In this document: piece by piece, positions 20,577-32,125 of the stretch
Layout of the letters: every line of letters begins with the position of its first letter
Numbering within the stretch: the stretch's first letter is position 1
DNA from: Deinandra increscens subsp. villosa
Taxonomy: Eukaryota; Streptophyta; Magnoliopsida; Asterales; Asteraceae
Direction: 5' to 3'
Length of the DNA stretch: 64,000 bases
NCBI GenBank assembly: GCA_039602395.1
Contig: JBCNJP010000229.1
Coordinates: 202,215 to 266,214 of the forward strand
Translations under genes and position numbers: made by a program
Notes under the pieces: model-generated
What the model saw: the letters and a program-made list of their open reading frames with translations, nothing else
Database searches by the model: none
What the model was told of the DNA's origin: nothing

Positions 20577-22000
20577 TTGGCACTAACATCCCTGGGCCTA
20601 GTTGAAAAAGAGCTAGTTGAATTCCTCAAATCCAAAATGTCAACATTTGCATGGAATACTGAAGACATTACAGGTATATCCAAAGATGTTATAACACATA
20701 AACTTGGTATTGATCCCTCTTACAGGCCCGCGCATCAAAAAAGGAGAAAGTATGCTCTTGAGAAGCATGTGATAATTCAAGAGGAGGTAGACCGTCTATT
20801 GAAGAACAAGATGATCAGGGAAGTCAAGTTCCCAAGATGGTTGGCCAATGTGGTGGTGGTAGAGAAGAAAAATGGCAATTGGAGGGTCTGTGTAGATTAC
20901 ACAGACCTGAACCCTGCATGCCCTAAAGACCCTTTTCCCTTACCACACATTAACTCCATGGTAGACGCAACGGCAGGTCATGAAATGTTAACATTCATGG
21001 ACGCTACCTCAGGATTCCAACAAATTCAAATGGAGCCAAGTGATCAGGAGGACACAACATTCATTACACCCACAGGTATTTATTGTTATGTTGTTACGCC
21101 TTTTGGATTGAAAATGCAGGGGCAACCTATCAAAGACTGGTGAATATGATGGTCAAAGAAAAACTAGGAGAAACTATGGAGGTGTATATAGACGATATGG
21201 TGGTAAAGTCCCTGAATGTCAGCACCCATGTCCAGGATGTTAAAGAATTTTTTGACATCTTGGATAAGTACAATATGAAGCTGAATCCAGAGAAGTGCCA
21301 TTTTGGAGTAGGTGCTGGTAAATTCTTGGGTTACATGGTGACCAAAAGAGGAATTGAAGCTAGTCCAGAACAAATTTGTGCCATTATGAACCTAAAGTCA
21401 CCTCAGTCCACCAAGGATGTACAAAGGTTGACAGGCCGGGTAACATCCCTGAATAGGTTTATCTCCAAATCCTCAGAAAGATGCCAAGATTTCTATGACA
21501 TCCTGAGGAAAAACAAGAAATGCGAATGGACGTCCCAGCATGAACAAGCCTTCCAGGATCTGAAAGCGTACCTATCCTCGGCACCACTCTCGATGAAGCC
21601 GAATCTAGGGGAGCCTTTATCATTGTACCTTGCAGTCTCAAGAAACACGGTAAGTGCAGTCCTAACCAAAGATGCAGAGGGTCAACAACACCAAGTGTAT
21701 TATGTAAGTAAGAGTCTTCTTGACGCCGAATCCAGGTATTCTCATTTAGAAAAACTTATACTAGCCCTAAGTATGGCTTCTACTAAACTTAGACATTATT
21801 TTGAGACTCATACTATACATGTGAAAACTAACTACCCTATAAAGTCTGTCTTGAGGCAACTTGAAATGTCAGGAAGAATGACAAAATGGTCCGTGAAGTT
21901 GAGTGCTTACAACCTAGTCTACGAATCCAGAACGGCCATAAAGTCACAAGCTCTAGCAGACTTTGTGGCTGATTTCAGTAGTGACATCCAGAATGAAGCA
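20577..22000 (+). pseudogene. Tat reverse transcriptase and first RNase H
   Basis: RT motifs in order: WLANVVVVEKKNGNWRVCVD, LNPACPKDPFPLP, FMDATSGFQQI, then YIDDMVV (catalytic aspartates, about 21189-21206) and FLGYMV. A one-base frame change near 21130 splits the palm just before the catalytic box. The first RNase H follows (LYLAVSRNTVSAVL, YVSKSLLDAE, KLRHYF). It lacks the normal first catalytic Asp (LYLAVS, not LxxDAS), a known degeneration in Tat elements. Confidence 0.85.
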
Positions 22001-22029
22001 AATCAAGAATTCCAGTGTTTGCAAGAAGA

Positions 22030-22440
22030 AGAATTCTCAGGATGTTGGACCCTATTCACGGATGGGGCATCCAATATCAGGGGGAAAGGCCTTGGGATCA
22101 TACTGAAATCGCCACAGGGGGACATGATACCCCAGGCTGTTAGGTGTGGATTCCAGGCGACTAACAATGAAGCGGAGTATGAAGCCCTGATTGCTGGCCT
22201 ACAATTAGCCTTACATCTTGGGATCCAGAACATCCAGGTATATGTCGATTCCCTACTTTTAACTAATCATTTCAATGGATCTTATGCAGTGAAAGGGGAG
22301 AAACTAGCCAAGTACCTAGAAATTATGAAGGCTATATCCCATGAATTTCAAACTTTCAACATACAGCAAGTACCCAGGGATGAAAATGCTGAAGCATATG
22401 CATTAGCAAACCTGGGGTCAGCATTCAAGGCAATGGAGGA
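22030..22440 (+). pseudogene. Second (plant-type) RNase H of the Tat element
   Basis: Motifs: LFTDGAS (first Asp), NNEAEYEALIAGL (Glu), VYVDSLL (second Asp) and NAEAYALANL, where the canonical reading is NxxADALAxL. The last catalytic Asp is replaced by Tyr here. This acquired domain removes RNA primers or hybrids during reverse transcription. It is in frame with the preceding RNase H through 22567. Confidence 0.8.
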
Positions 22441-22606
22441 AACACATATCCCTATAATCCACATACTAAGTCCAGCAATAAACCAACAAGAGAACCCAGA
22501 AGATACTGATTCCGGGGGCAAGGTCTTAGCATCTGATACCCAGGATGCACAACATCCTAATCCCTAGGATAACCCGTCATCCTGGACCAAACCCATCATT
22601 AATTAT

Positions 22607-23850
22607 TTACAGGCTGGCTCCATCCCAAAAGAAGAAAAGGATACTAGAGCATTCAGAACCAGAATGGCCAGGTACGTTCTCATTAAAGGTAAATTATATA
22701 AAAAATCTGTTGCAGGAACATACTTGAGATGCTTGGAAGATGACGAGGCCTTGGAAGTACTCAAAGATATCCACGAAGGTGATTGTGGAAATCATACAGT
22801 GGGCATGTCCCTAATGTCTAAAAATGCTGAGGACTGGCTACTTTTGGCCATCATTGAGAAAGGATTCCCAGGATTTCTCCCTCAAATGCGATGCTTGTCA
22901 GAGACACGCCAACATTCCCCATCAACCTGCTGAACCCCTGCATCCGATCCCTGCATCCCGGCCCTTTATGAAATGGGGGATGGACATTGTGGGAAAGCTA
23001 CCCAGGGCGCCAAGAGGCAAAGTCTTCATGTTAGCCATGACTGACTACTTCTCAAAATGGATAGAAGCTGAAGCGTATGTTCAGGTCAGAGAGAAGGAGG
23101 TTATCTGGTTTATCAAAAGAAACATCATAACAAGATTTGGCATACCCTCTGAAATAGTGTGTGATAATAGATCCAATCCATTGGTAAAAGGACCACTAGA
23201 TTCTGTGAAAGTTGGGAGATAAAAATGATAACCTCTACACCAGTGCATCCTCAAGCTAATGGCCAAGTAGAGTCTAACAACAAGATCATCATTAACAATT
23301 TGAAGAAAAGACTCAAGGAGAAAAAAGGAAAGTGGGCGGAAGAACTACCGTTAGCATTATGGGCTGATAGGACTACATCCAAGAATGCTACAGGCCAGAC
23401 CCTATTTTCCTTGGTCTTCGGTACGGAAGCAGTCATTCCGACGGAAATGGTGGTCCCAACATTCAAGGTTATCCGTCAGACCCAGGATGCAAATAATGAA
23501 TCCCTGGCTTACAACAGGCATGTAAGGATCCTACCCTAATGACTTAGACATCGTGGATGAACTACGAGAACAAGCTGCTTGGAGAATGGCCGCATATCAA
23601 CAAAGGATCTCTAAGACCTACAACAAGCATGTAAGGATCCGAAGATTCAGGGTAGGAGACTTGGTTCTAAGGAAGGCATTTCAGAACACAACGAATCCTG
23701 GGATGGTAAGTTAGGTCCTAAATGGGAAGGTCCCTACTTAATCGACTCAGAGGCAGGTAAGGGGGCATATTGGCTTGCCAACATGGATGGTGAATTACTA
23801 CCAAGACCATGGAATGCAATCCATTTAAAAGCTTATTTCATGTAAGTATA
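22607..23850 (+). pseudogene. Tat integrase, broken
   Basis: An HHCC zinc region is visible in two frames (GDCGNHTVG; CDACQRHANIPHQP). The core follows, with D in WGMDIVGKLPRA, D in IVCDN and E in NGQVESNNK, the DDE triad of retroviral-type integrases. A frame break near 22830 separates the zinc half-sites. A small deletion plus stops after CDN (23160-23225) disrupts the core. Gypsy C-terminal sequence (FRVGDLVLRK) continues in another frame to about 23850. Confidence 0.8.
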
Positions 23851-24149
23851 GTGCCCAGGATGCTACATGTCAGGTATGTCTCCTAACTAATGAATTGATC
23901 GAGGTATTTCTCTTATATTTTTTATTATTATCAAATGCTTTTGTTATACTTTACCTGTTCTTATCATTTTCCATGAAAATTACTAACTCCTTTGGTTGAG
24001 ATACTTGGATGAAAACAGATAGCTAACCCTGGATGCATGAAGCCAGGGATGTGTTTCTCCTAAGTTAGAGACTGACCATCTCTCCTACTGTTTTGGTCAA
24101 AAACTGCCTAAGCAATTAGTTGATCAAACTTTGTAAGTGAGGTAGAGTG
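23851..24149 (+). other. 3' untranslated part of the Tat element up to the gap
   Basis: No ORF. It contains CAGGATGC / CAGGGATG-type words typical of the interior of this element family. The 3' LTR is not reached. Confidence 0.5.
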
Positions 24150-24649
24150 NNNNNNNNNNNNNNNNNNNNNNNNNNNNNNNNNNNNNNNNNNNNNNNNNNN
24201 NNNNNNNNNNNNNNNNNNNNNNNNNNNNNNNNNNNNNNNNNNNNNNNNNNNNNNNNNNNNNNNNNNNNNNNNNNNNNNNNNNNNNNNNNNNNNNNNNNNN
24301 NNNNNNNNNNNNNNNNNNNNNNNNNNNNNNNNNNNNNNNNNNNNNNNNNNNNNNNNNNNNNNNNNNNNNNNNNNNNNNNNNNNNNNNNNNNNNNNNNNNN
24401 NNNNNNNNNNNNNNNNNNNNNNNNNNNNNNNNNNNNNNNNNNNNNNNNNNNNNNNNNNNNNNNNNNNNNNNNNNNNNNNNNNNNNNNNNNNNNNNNNNNN
24501 NNNNNNNNNNNNNNNNNNNNNNNNNNNNNNNNNNNNNNNNNNNNNNNNNNNNNNNNNNNNNNNNNNNNNNNNNNNNNNNNNNNNNNNNNNNNNNNNNNNN
24601 NNNNNNNNNNNNNNNNNNNNNNNNNNNNNNNNNNNNNNNNNNNNNNNNN
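24150..24649. other. Assembly gap, exactly 500 N
   Basis: A run of exactly 500 N, the same length as the second gap at 47008-47507. It is therefore almost certainly a fixed-size scaffold placeholder and says nothing about true distance. Open frames reported through it are meaningless. Confidence 0.98.
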
Positions 24650-26321
24650 GTAGGAGACACGGGTTCAAGTCCCGGTCTCACCCTTTTTAATTCTGCATTT
24701 TTCTAAACCCGTTTCCTGGTCGCGGACTGTGCATAAAACGAAATGTTCAGACCTATAACACAATCAGGGCGCTAGCCGGGTGGTAACATCGTTGTGTTGT
24801 AACACAGAGGTCACGGGTTCGAACCAGGTGACCTCCATGTTTGCTGTTTTCCTTTTTAATTTGTATTGTTGAACATTTGAGCACTGGATCTTGTACCGAA
24901 ATCATTCCTTCTCATATCTTAAACCCGTAAAAACATATTTGGAACCATTAAACCTCGTAAATTGTATTATGGATTGTAAAATATGTTAGCTTGTCTTGTT
25001 AAATTAAAAATAAAATTTTAACACCTATATATGTATTTATTGATATAAAAATTCTAGTTTTACAAAAAGGTAAAAAAAATAAAAATAAATAAATATATAT
25101 ATACCTATATAAATACATATATATATATATGTCTTGGGTAGATTAATATATAAACTTATGCCGTTGGATTTTTATTGAAATAACCAAATAATTTATGATA
25201 ATCTGTAATATATATAAATATGTATTGTCCTCGCAAATTCGTTATTAACGTTACTGGAACGTTTAGTAAATACATATATATATACATATTTATTTTTAGA
25301 ATATTTGAACTTAGAAAATATACAATATTGATATATATTGTGTTTCCTCGCATTATTTCGATAATCACTCGGATTTGGCACACGTGCCATCCTCGACTTG
25401 CTTTGAATCCCACGATCATTCGTTTTTGTCGTTTACGTTAGACTTAATAGTTTATAGAACACACACTTATACATTTATGCTCGTTAGGTGATTGATTGCT
25501 TGCACAAGACTCGTTCTTGCTACTTGAATTAACTGTTTATCTGGAAACTTTGCTGTGCAACCTAAGGTGAGTTTCACGGCCCCATTTTACTGTTTTAAAT
25601 CCTGTTGGGGGAGATTAACAAGCAAACATTTAAACTGCTAGATAATTATATCACCTGAATGATAGTGGCACACTTATGATAAAGCCCTCACTTTATAGTT
25701 ACTGTCAATATGACATCAGCGGGAACTTATTTAGTAGATCTACTGGGTTTGACAGCCCCACCCGGGTCAGTCGCTCTGGCACGATTGGATATCGAACGGG
25801 TGTTATAAACTTCTTAGTCTTAAACGAGGCACAATTGAACTTGTCGAGCTTCAGTAACTGGATAGCTAGTTGATCTAGTCAAACGTGCACTGATTTCTTG
25901 AAAATAGTCTAGCTAACTATTGATATATTATCTGGATTTTACCGACCTGTTAAACTGATGAACTGATTAAACCTGTGAACTCACCAACCATTGTGTTGAC
26001 ATTTTAGCATGTTATTTCTCAGGTCGCTAAACTGGATTGCTTGCCACGAGCTAGGATGCACCACTTAAGGATCATTATTGTCCTACATGCATAATAGACT
26101 TTAAAACTTTTCAAACTGATTATCTTTTGGTTTGCACATGTTTCGGCGCTTGAACATTTATTACAACTTTTTTCGTTTATGCTTCCGCATTTCAAAACGC
26201 ATTTACTTTGATTTTATATTTGCATTGCATATAGACTGTTCGTATGGCTAATGTGTTCGATCCTGGTTTGTCACGCTCCCTGCGGCGCGTTGTCGCGCGT
26301 GGGATTTTTGGGGGTGTGACA
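24650..26321 (+). repeat. 5' LTR of the chromovirus (3' part only)
   Basis: Aligns by eye over its whole length with 33530-35198 with small differences, and ends GGGGGTGTGACA. Its beginning lies in the N gap. It contains the second half of one tRNA-like module (B-box GGTTCAAGTCC at 24662-24672) and a complete second one (24768-24835). Confidence 0.85.
24768..24835 (+). ncRNA. tRNA-like module in the 5' LTR
   Basis: A Pol III A-box-like start (AGCCGGGTGGTAA) is followed by the B-box GGTTCGAACCA at 24816-24826 with normal tRNA spacing. The 3' LTR counterpart is at 33629-33702. It is probably a tRNA-derived (SINE-like) piece, not a functional tRNA: I see no clean acceptor stem. Transcription is unproven. 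Confidence 0.45.
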
Positions 26322-26324
26322 GAT

Positions 26325-26336
26325 TGGTATCAGAGC
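26325..26336 (+). other. Primer-binding site, initiator-Met tRNA
   Basis: TGGTATCAGAGC, a perfect match to the plant initiator tRNA-Met complement, three bases after the LTR end at 26321. Confidence 0.92.
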
Positions 26337-26488
26337 CATTGGTTATAGTGAACTAGGTTTGCATTAGTGGACCGACTATAGCCTTAGTTACACCTTAGTC
26401 ATACACTCGAACACACACACTAGTATTTGACTATTTGACTATGTGCTACTTGTACTTATATATGTATATATATGATATATATGCAGAC

Positions 26489-27197
26489 ATGGCTGGATGG
26501 ATATCCGCTTCCCTATCATCCTCATCATCATCATCCCCATCCGTCACCAGTAGGCGGGTTACTTCGGGTCCTACTACCCCGACTCATGGAAATCGGAGGA
26601 TAACTTCCGAGGGCCACGTATATGGAGAACCAATTGTTGTTCGTGGAAGAGACAATGGCAACTGGAACTGGTATGAGTCACTTGTGGCTAGTTGGGTTCA
26701 TCGAGAACAAGTGCCACCTACTTCAACAGTAGCCGTCGTCGACTCGGTTCTTTCTACCCGAACTGCCATATGCCATTGAACGAGTCGTCGCGGCAATGGT
26801 CTCTATGTTTGACCGCGCGCTCAGGGACATTAGGAGGCTATTTGATACGGTCGCAGAGCTGCAAGAAAATGGGGCTAGCACTATTCAGAAAATTGCCACC
26901 CTTGAGGAAACATTGAAGGGGACTAATGAGCATCAGACCGAGCATCAAGTGACACTAAGTGACACGTACTATCAGGTGAGTCATCTCACTGAGCTAGTGG
27001 AGGCACTCACAGCTCGGGTTGCTGAGCTTGAGTTGGCTAGGGAGGCCGAGCCTCCGGCAGAACCGGTTGAAGAACCTATTGTGGAGGATCCCGAGGAAGA
27101 ACCAGAAGAGGATCCCGAGGAAGAACCTGAAGAGGATCCCGAGGAAGAACCGGAGGAGGAGATGCCTGATGCATCCAGTGATCATGATAGCTCCTGA
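26489..27197 (+). pseudogene. Extra ORF upstream of gag: Ser-rich, coiled-coil, acidic repeat tail
   Basis: The ATG at 26489 (MAGWISA, then a Ser run) opens a frame. After a single frame change near 26750 it continues as LPYAIERVVAAMVSMFDRAL to a stop at 27197. The middle (about 26800-27040) is heptad-rich and probably coiled-coil. The tail is a 24-bp tandem repeat (27084-27155, three units) encoding DPEEEPEE, followed by an acidic end. It resembles no gag, protease or env domain I know. It lies between the primer site and gag, so it would be translated first from the genomic RNA. It could instead be an N-terminal extension of gag. Confidence 0.55.
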
Positions 27198-27441
27198 GTT
27201 ATTTGTTTTCACTTTTGTTTTGTTTGGTTGTTTGTTTTATCGGGAGGATGTTCCCAAGACTATGCATTTTGAATTTTGAATTTCTGTTGGATAATTTGTG
27301 AACGAGTTGCATTTTATTTGAAATGAGATTTACTATTTAATATGTGATTGTCTCTTGTGAAGTAATTTATTACTTATGTGATGGTTGTTGTGATTCATGT
27401 TATATCTTATTCTCATTTTGGGTAATTGTGAATTGAAGATA

Positions 27442-28794
27442 ATGGCAGACGGAAATGTACCAAACATGACACCAGCTGAATTGGCTGCACTAATCAATCA
27501 ACATGTGGCTGCTGCCTTGGCGGCACATGCCCAAGGTGCAGGCAATGCAGGGCCACCCCAAGGTAACACAAAATTCGCGTTTTGTTGTTTGATGTGATGA
27601 CACGCATTGGTAATCTGTGATTGAATGGTTGTATGAATGTATGTACAGGTAATGCTACATTTAAAACTTTCATGGACTGTAAGCCTAATCAGTTCAAAGG
27701 GACTGAAGGAGCTGTTAGCCTACTCCACTGGATTGAAAAAGTGGAATCTGCATTCGAAATGTGCAACTGTCCTGAGGCTAGCAAAGTGAAATTTGCCACG
27801 GGTACTTTAGAGGGACCAGCTCTCACCTGGTGGAACACAGAGGTGCAAATGCAAGGAATTGAGGAAGCTAATGCCATGCCTTGGGATGAATTCAAAGAGT
27901 TGCTACAAGAAGAGTATTGTCCACGGGACGAGATCCAGAAATTGGAAACCGAGCTGTATAATCTCAAGATGGAGGGGTCTGAAATTGAAGCTTACACTAC
28001 TCGTTCAAATTCTCTTGCGAATTTGTGGCCCTAGAATCGCCACACCTGCTTACCGAAGAATCGAGCTGTATATCAAGGGTTTAGTGCCCCAAATCCAGGG
28101 AATGGTGACTGCCTCAAACCCTGTGACCATTCGTGATGCTGTAAGGATTGCCAATAGGCTCACGAATCAAGCAGTTGATCAAGGAGTCTTACCTCCTAGA
28201 AAAGGAACTTCTGGAGCACCTGACAACAAAAGAAAGTGGGATAACTCTGGAAATCAGTCTGGAAACAAGTCTTCCAACCAACAGAACCATCAAAACCAGA
28301 ACCGCAGATTTAACAATTCCAGAAATTTCTCATCCAATTCTCAGAAGCAGAGTAATCAGAATCAAGGACAACAGGGTTATGTGGGCAAGTACCCACAGTG
28401 CAACAAGTGCAACTACCATCACTATGGCCCATGCGACAGGTATTTGTGTGCCAAATGCGGCAATAAGGGGCATCAATCCAAGGATTGCCCAGCCAAAAAT
28501 AACGGGAAGCAAGTTCAGCAGGGTGAAGGAACTAAGACTGGTTTTAATTGTTTTAATTGTGGGAAAGAAGGCCACATAAAGAGAAATTGTCCTCAACTGA
28601 ACGGTGGAAGCAACAATAACACCAACACTGGCAATCGCAATGGCAATAATAACAACAACAACAATGGGAACAATGGAGGAAATGGTGCCAGAGGTAGAGC
28701 TTTTGTCATAGGCTCGGGAGATGCCAGAGCAGATCCAAATGTCGTTACTGGTAAGTTTTCTCTTAACGGATACTATGCTCTAGTCTTTGTTTGA
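27442..28794 (+). pseudogene. Chromovirus gag with a putative intron and two CCHC knuckles
   Basis: The ATG at 27442 (MADGNVPNMTPAELAALINQ) encodes 40 codons, then a GT-AG interval (27563-27648). Removing that interval joins G|GT in frame to NATFKTFMDCKPNQFKG, the conserved gypsy gag start. The retrotrans_gag domain follows (TWWNTEVQ, EEYCPRDEI). A one-base frame change near 28025 leads to TPAYRRIELYIKGL and an Asn/Gln-rich linker. Two zinc knuckles close the protein: CAKCGNKGHQSKDC and CFNCGKEGHIKRNCP. Read without splicing, the frame stops at 27597. Confidence 0.75.
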
Positions 28795-31039
28795 CACTGG
28801 TGCTGATAGAAGCTTCATATCTACTAAATTTAGCAATATGATAAATGCCAACTTGACTCCTTTAGATGCTAAATACGTAGTTGAACTTGCTAATGGTAAA
28901 CTTGTTGAGTCTACCCATATAGTTAAAGACTGTAAATTGGAATTGGCTGGCCATAAACTAGGAATAGATCTTTTGCCCAATCTCTTTGGGAAGTTTTGAC
29001 GTTATTGTGGGAATGGATTGGCTATCCAAGAATCGTGCTGAAATCATTTGTCATGAGAAAATCGTTCGAATACCATTGCCTAGTGGAGAATTGCTCTCGG
29101 TTCAAGGAGAAAAGTGTGGTACTGTTATGGGTGTGATATCTTTTCTAAAGGCACAGAAGTGTTTGCGAAAAGGACATGTTGCTATTCTCGCGAACATTTC
29201 GGAGAAATCAGAGGAAGAGAAAAGGATAGAGGATATCCCGATCGTGAGGGATTTTCCTGAAGTCTTTCCAGAAGATCTACCAGGCTTACCGCCTCATCGA
29301 GAAGTCGAATTTCAGATTGATCTTGCTCCCGGAGCAGCACCAATTGCTCGTGCACCTTATCGTTTGGCACCAAATGAGCTACAAGAGCTGTATACGCAAC
29401 TTCAAGAACTACTCGAAAAAGGATTTATTAGGCCTAGCTCATCGCCCTGGGGAGCTCCAGTGTTTTTTGTTAAAAAGAAAGATGGAACCTTTCGAATGTG
29501 CATCGATTACAGAGAGCTCAACAAAGTGACTGTCAAGAATCGTTATCCCTTGCCCCGAATCGATGATTTGTTTGATCAACTACAAGGATCTAGCTATTAT
29601 TCCAAAATTGATTTAAGATCGGGTTATCACCAACTGAGAGTCCGCGAGGAGGATGTCTCGAAAACAGCGTTTAGAACTTGTTATGGTCATTATGAGTTCA
29701 TGGTTATGCCATTCGGGTTAACCAACGCACCAGCGATTTTCATGGACTTGATGAATCGCGTTTGCAAGCCATATCTTGATAAATTCGTCATCGTCTTCAT
29801 TGATGATATTCTGATATATTCTAAGTCTAAAGAGGAGTCACGAACAACATCTTCGTTTGATCTTAGAGTTACTCAAGAAGGAGCAATTGTATGCAAAATT
29901 TTCGAAGTGTGATTTCTGGTTGCGTGAGGTGCAATTTCTTGGTCATGTCATTAATGATCAGGGGATTCACGTTGATCCAATCAAGAGTTGAAGCAATTAA
30001 GAATTGGCCTGCGCCTAAAACTCCAACGGAAATTCGTTAATTTCTGGGTTTGGCAGGCTATTATAGACGGTTTATTGAAGGATTCTCAAAGATAGCTCAA
30101 CCTCTTACGGCGCTAACGCATAAAGGAACGGCGTATAACTGGAATGAAAAGCATGACGCCGCTTTTCAGCTACTAAAGCAGAAACTTTGTAGCGCGCCAA
30201 TATTATCCCTACCAGAGCGTAGTGATGATTTCGTGGTGTATTGTGATGCATCGAAGCAAGGATTAGGTTGCGTGCTGATGCAACGGGAAAAAGTCATAGC
30301 TTATGCCTCTCGTCAGTTAAAGATTCACGAGCAGAATTATACAACTCATGATTTGGAGTTGGGAGCAGTCATTTTCGCGTTGAAAATTTGGAGACATTAT
30401 CTTTATGGTACAAAGTGTACTATCTACACTGATCACAAAAGTCTCGAGCATATCTTCGCTCAAAAGGAATTGAACATGAGACAACGTCGTTAGGTAGAAC
30501 TTCTTAATGACTACGATTGCGCAATTAGATACCATCCAGGCAAAGCTAATGTAGTAGCTGATGCCTTAAGCCGGAAGGATAACCCCAAGCCTAGAAGAGT
30601 TCGTGCGTTGCAACTTACTATTCATACAGGATTACCTGATCAGATCCGGAATGCACAACTCGAAGCACTCAAAGATGAGAACATGGGACTAGGATCCTTG
30701 CGGGGTATGGATAAGTTATTGAAAGTTAGATCAGATGGTATCCGGTATTGTGCGAACCGAATATGGATTCCCGTGTATGGAAATTTGAGGGAATTGATTA
30801 TGGATGAAGCCCATAAGTCTTGTTACACTATTCATCCAGGCTCGGATAAGATGTCCCAAGATTTGAAATTGATTTACTGGTGGCCTAAGATGAAAGCAGA
30901 CATTGCCACTTACGTAAGAAAGTGCTTGACTTGTTCCAAGGTTAAGGCGGAATACCAGAAACCGGCAGGGTTACTTCAACAACCAAAAAATCCCGAGTGG
31001 AAATGGGAGGGAATAGTTATGGACTTTATCACAAAATAA
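28740..31039 (+). pseudogene. Chromovirus protease, RT and RNase H, broken
   Basis: The protease has LFDTGADRSFIS (catalytic DTG, about 28790) and FDVIVGMDWL in a shifted frame. RT motifs are intact in 28986-29912: GFIRPSSSPWGAPVFFVKKK, MCIDYRELN, KIDLRSGYHQ, VMPFGLTNAP and FIDDILIYS (about 29797-29823). A frame change after 29825 and stops near 29990-30040 interrupt the thumb. RNase H follows (30050-30493; VVYCDASKQGLGC, YASRQLK, YTDHKSL) and ends at a stop at 30491-30493, with DALSRK in the same frame beyond it. The start of the integrase zinc domain lies in 30608-31039. Confidence 0.88.
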
Positions 31040-32125
31040 CCCCGTACAGCAAGTAGATGTGATACAATTTGGGTCATTATTGATCGTTTAACCAAGTCGG
31101 CACATTTTCTACCAATCAAAGAAACTGATACCTTCGAGACATTAGGTAAAATTTATCTTAAAGAGATCGTCTCGCGACATGGAGTACCAGTTTCTATTAT
31201 ATCAGATCGAGACGCCCGATTTACATCCAAATGTTGGGAATCTCTACATGAAGCATTGGGATCGCGTTTGGATATGAGTACCGCATATCACCCTCAGACC
31301 GATGGTCAAAGTGAACGGACCATTCAAACTCTTGAGGACATGTTGTGTGCATGTGCGATTGATTTTGGCGAAAGTTGGGATAAACACTTACCTTTGGTGG
31401 AATTTTCTTATAATAACAGTTACCACACCAGTATTGGTGTAGCTCCATTTGAAGCACTTTACGGGCGAAAGTGTAGATCACCTCTCTGTTGGGCGGAAGT
31501 TGGTGACAGTCAACTCACAGGTCCTGAGTTGGTACTCGAGACAACAGAGAAAATCGTGCAAATTCGTAATCGTATGGCAGCCGCACGAGATAGACAGAAA
31601 AGTTATGCTGATAAACGGAGAAGACCTTTGGAATTTGAGGAAGGAGACAAGGTCTTGTTAAAGGTCTCACCCTGGAAGGGTGTAGTACGTTTTGGTAAAC
31701 GTGGTAAGTTAAACCCGAGATACATTGGGCCATTTGAGATTGTTAAGAGAATTGGTCTATCGGCTTATGAATTAAACTTACCTGAAGAGCTAAGTGGGGT
31801 ACATAACGTCTTCCACGTGTCGAATTTAAAGAAATGTTTAGCAGATGAGACATTAATCACTCCACTCGAGGAGTTGCATGTGGACGAACAACTTCGATTT
31901 ATCGAAGAACCGGTAGAAATTATGGACCGGGAGGTTAAACAGTTAAAACGTAGCAAAATCCCAATCATTAAAGTTCGTTGGAACTCGAGACATGGTCCTG
32001 AATTCACATGGGAACGCGAAGATCAGATGATGAAGAAATATCCCAGACTGTTCAAGGATCAGCCTTCGTCTAGTTCAGGTACTGGTTTAATTTTCGCGGA
32101 CGAAAATTCTTTAACAAGGGGATGA
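30780..32125 (+). pseudogene. Chromovirus integrase with C-terminal chromodomain-like end
   Basis: An HHCC zinc region (DEAHKSCYTIHPG; CLTCSKVKAEYQKP) is followed by the DDE core: D in IDRLTKSAHF, D in ISDRDARF, E in GQSERTIQTLEDM. A stop and frame break around 31037-31060 separates zinc region and core. From 31256 the frame is open for 289 aa, including GPFEIVKRIG and the VHNVFHVSNLKK linker. It ends in KIPIIKVRWNSRHGPEFTWE, the chromodomain-type tail that chromoviruses use for chromatin targeting. The ORF ends at 32125. Confidence 0.88.

Larger units (their letters stand above)
17226..24149 (+). mobile_element. Ty3/gypsy Tat-lineage element, 3' end lost in an assembly gap
   Basis: Order is 5' LTR, primer site, gag, protease, reverse transcriptase, RNase H, a second plant-type RNase H, integrase. 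The extra RNase H between RNase H and integrase is the hallmark of the Tat group (Ogre/Retand/TatII types). A closely related copy starts at 54826. The coding region has in-frame stops in gag and frameshifts in gag, RT and integrase. No 3' LTR is present before the N gap at 24150. Confidence 0.88.

Noticed and set aside
24147..24653. Open frames made of X residues across the N runs (also 46954-47697)
   Set aside because: Artefacts of translating the gaps.
24768..24835. Genuine tRNA gene
   Set aside because: A- and B-boxes are good, but I cannot fold an acceptor stem and anticodon arm convincingly, and the unit sits at the same place in both LTRs.
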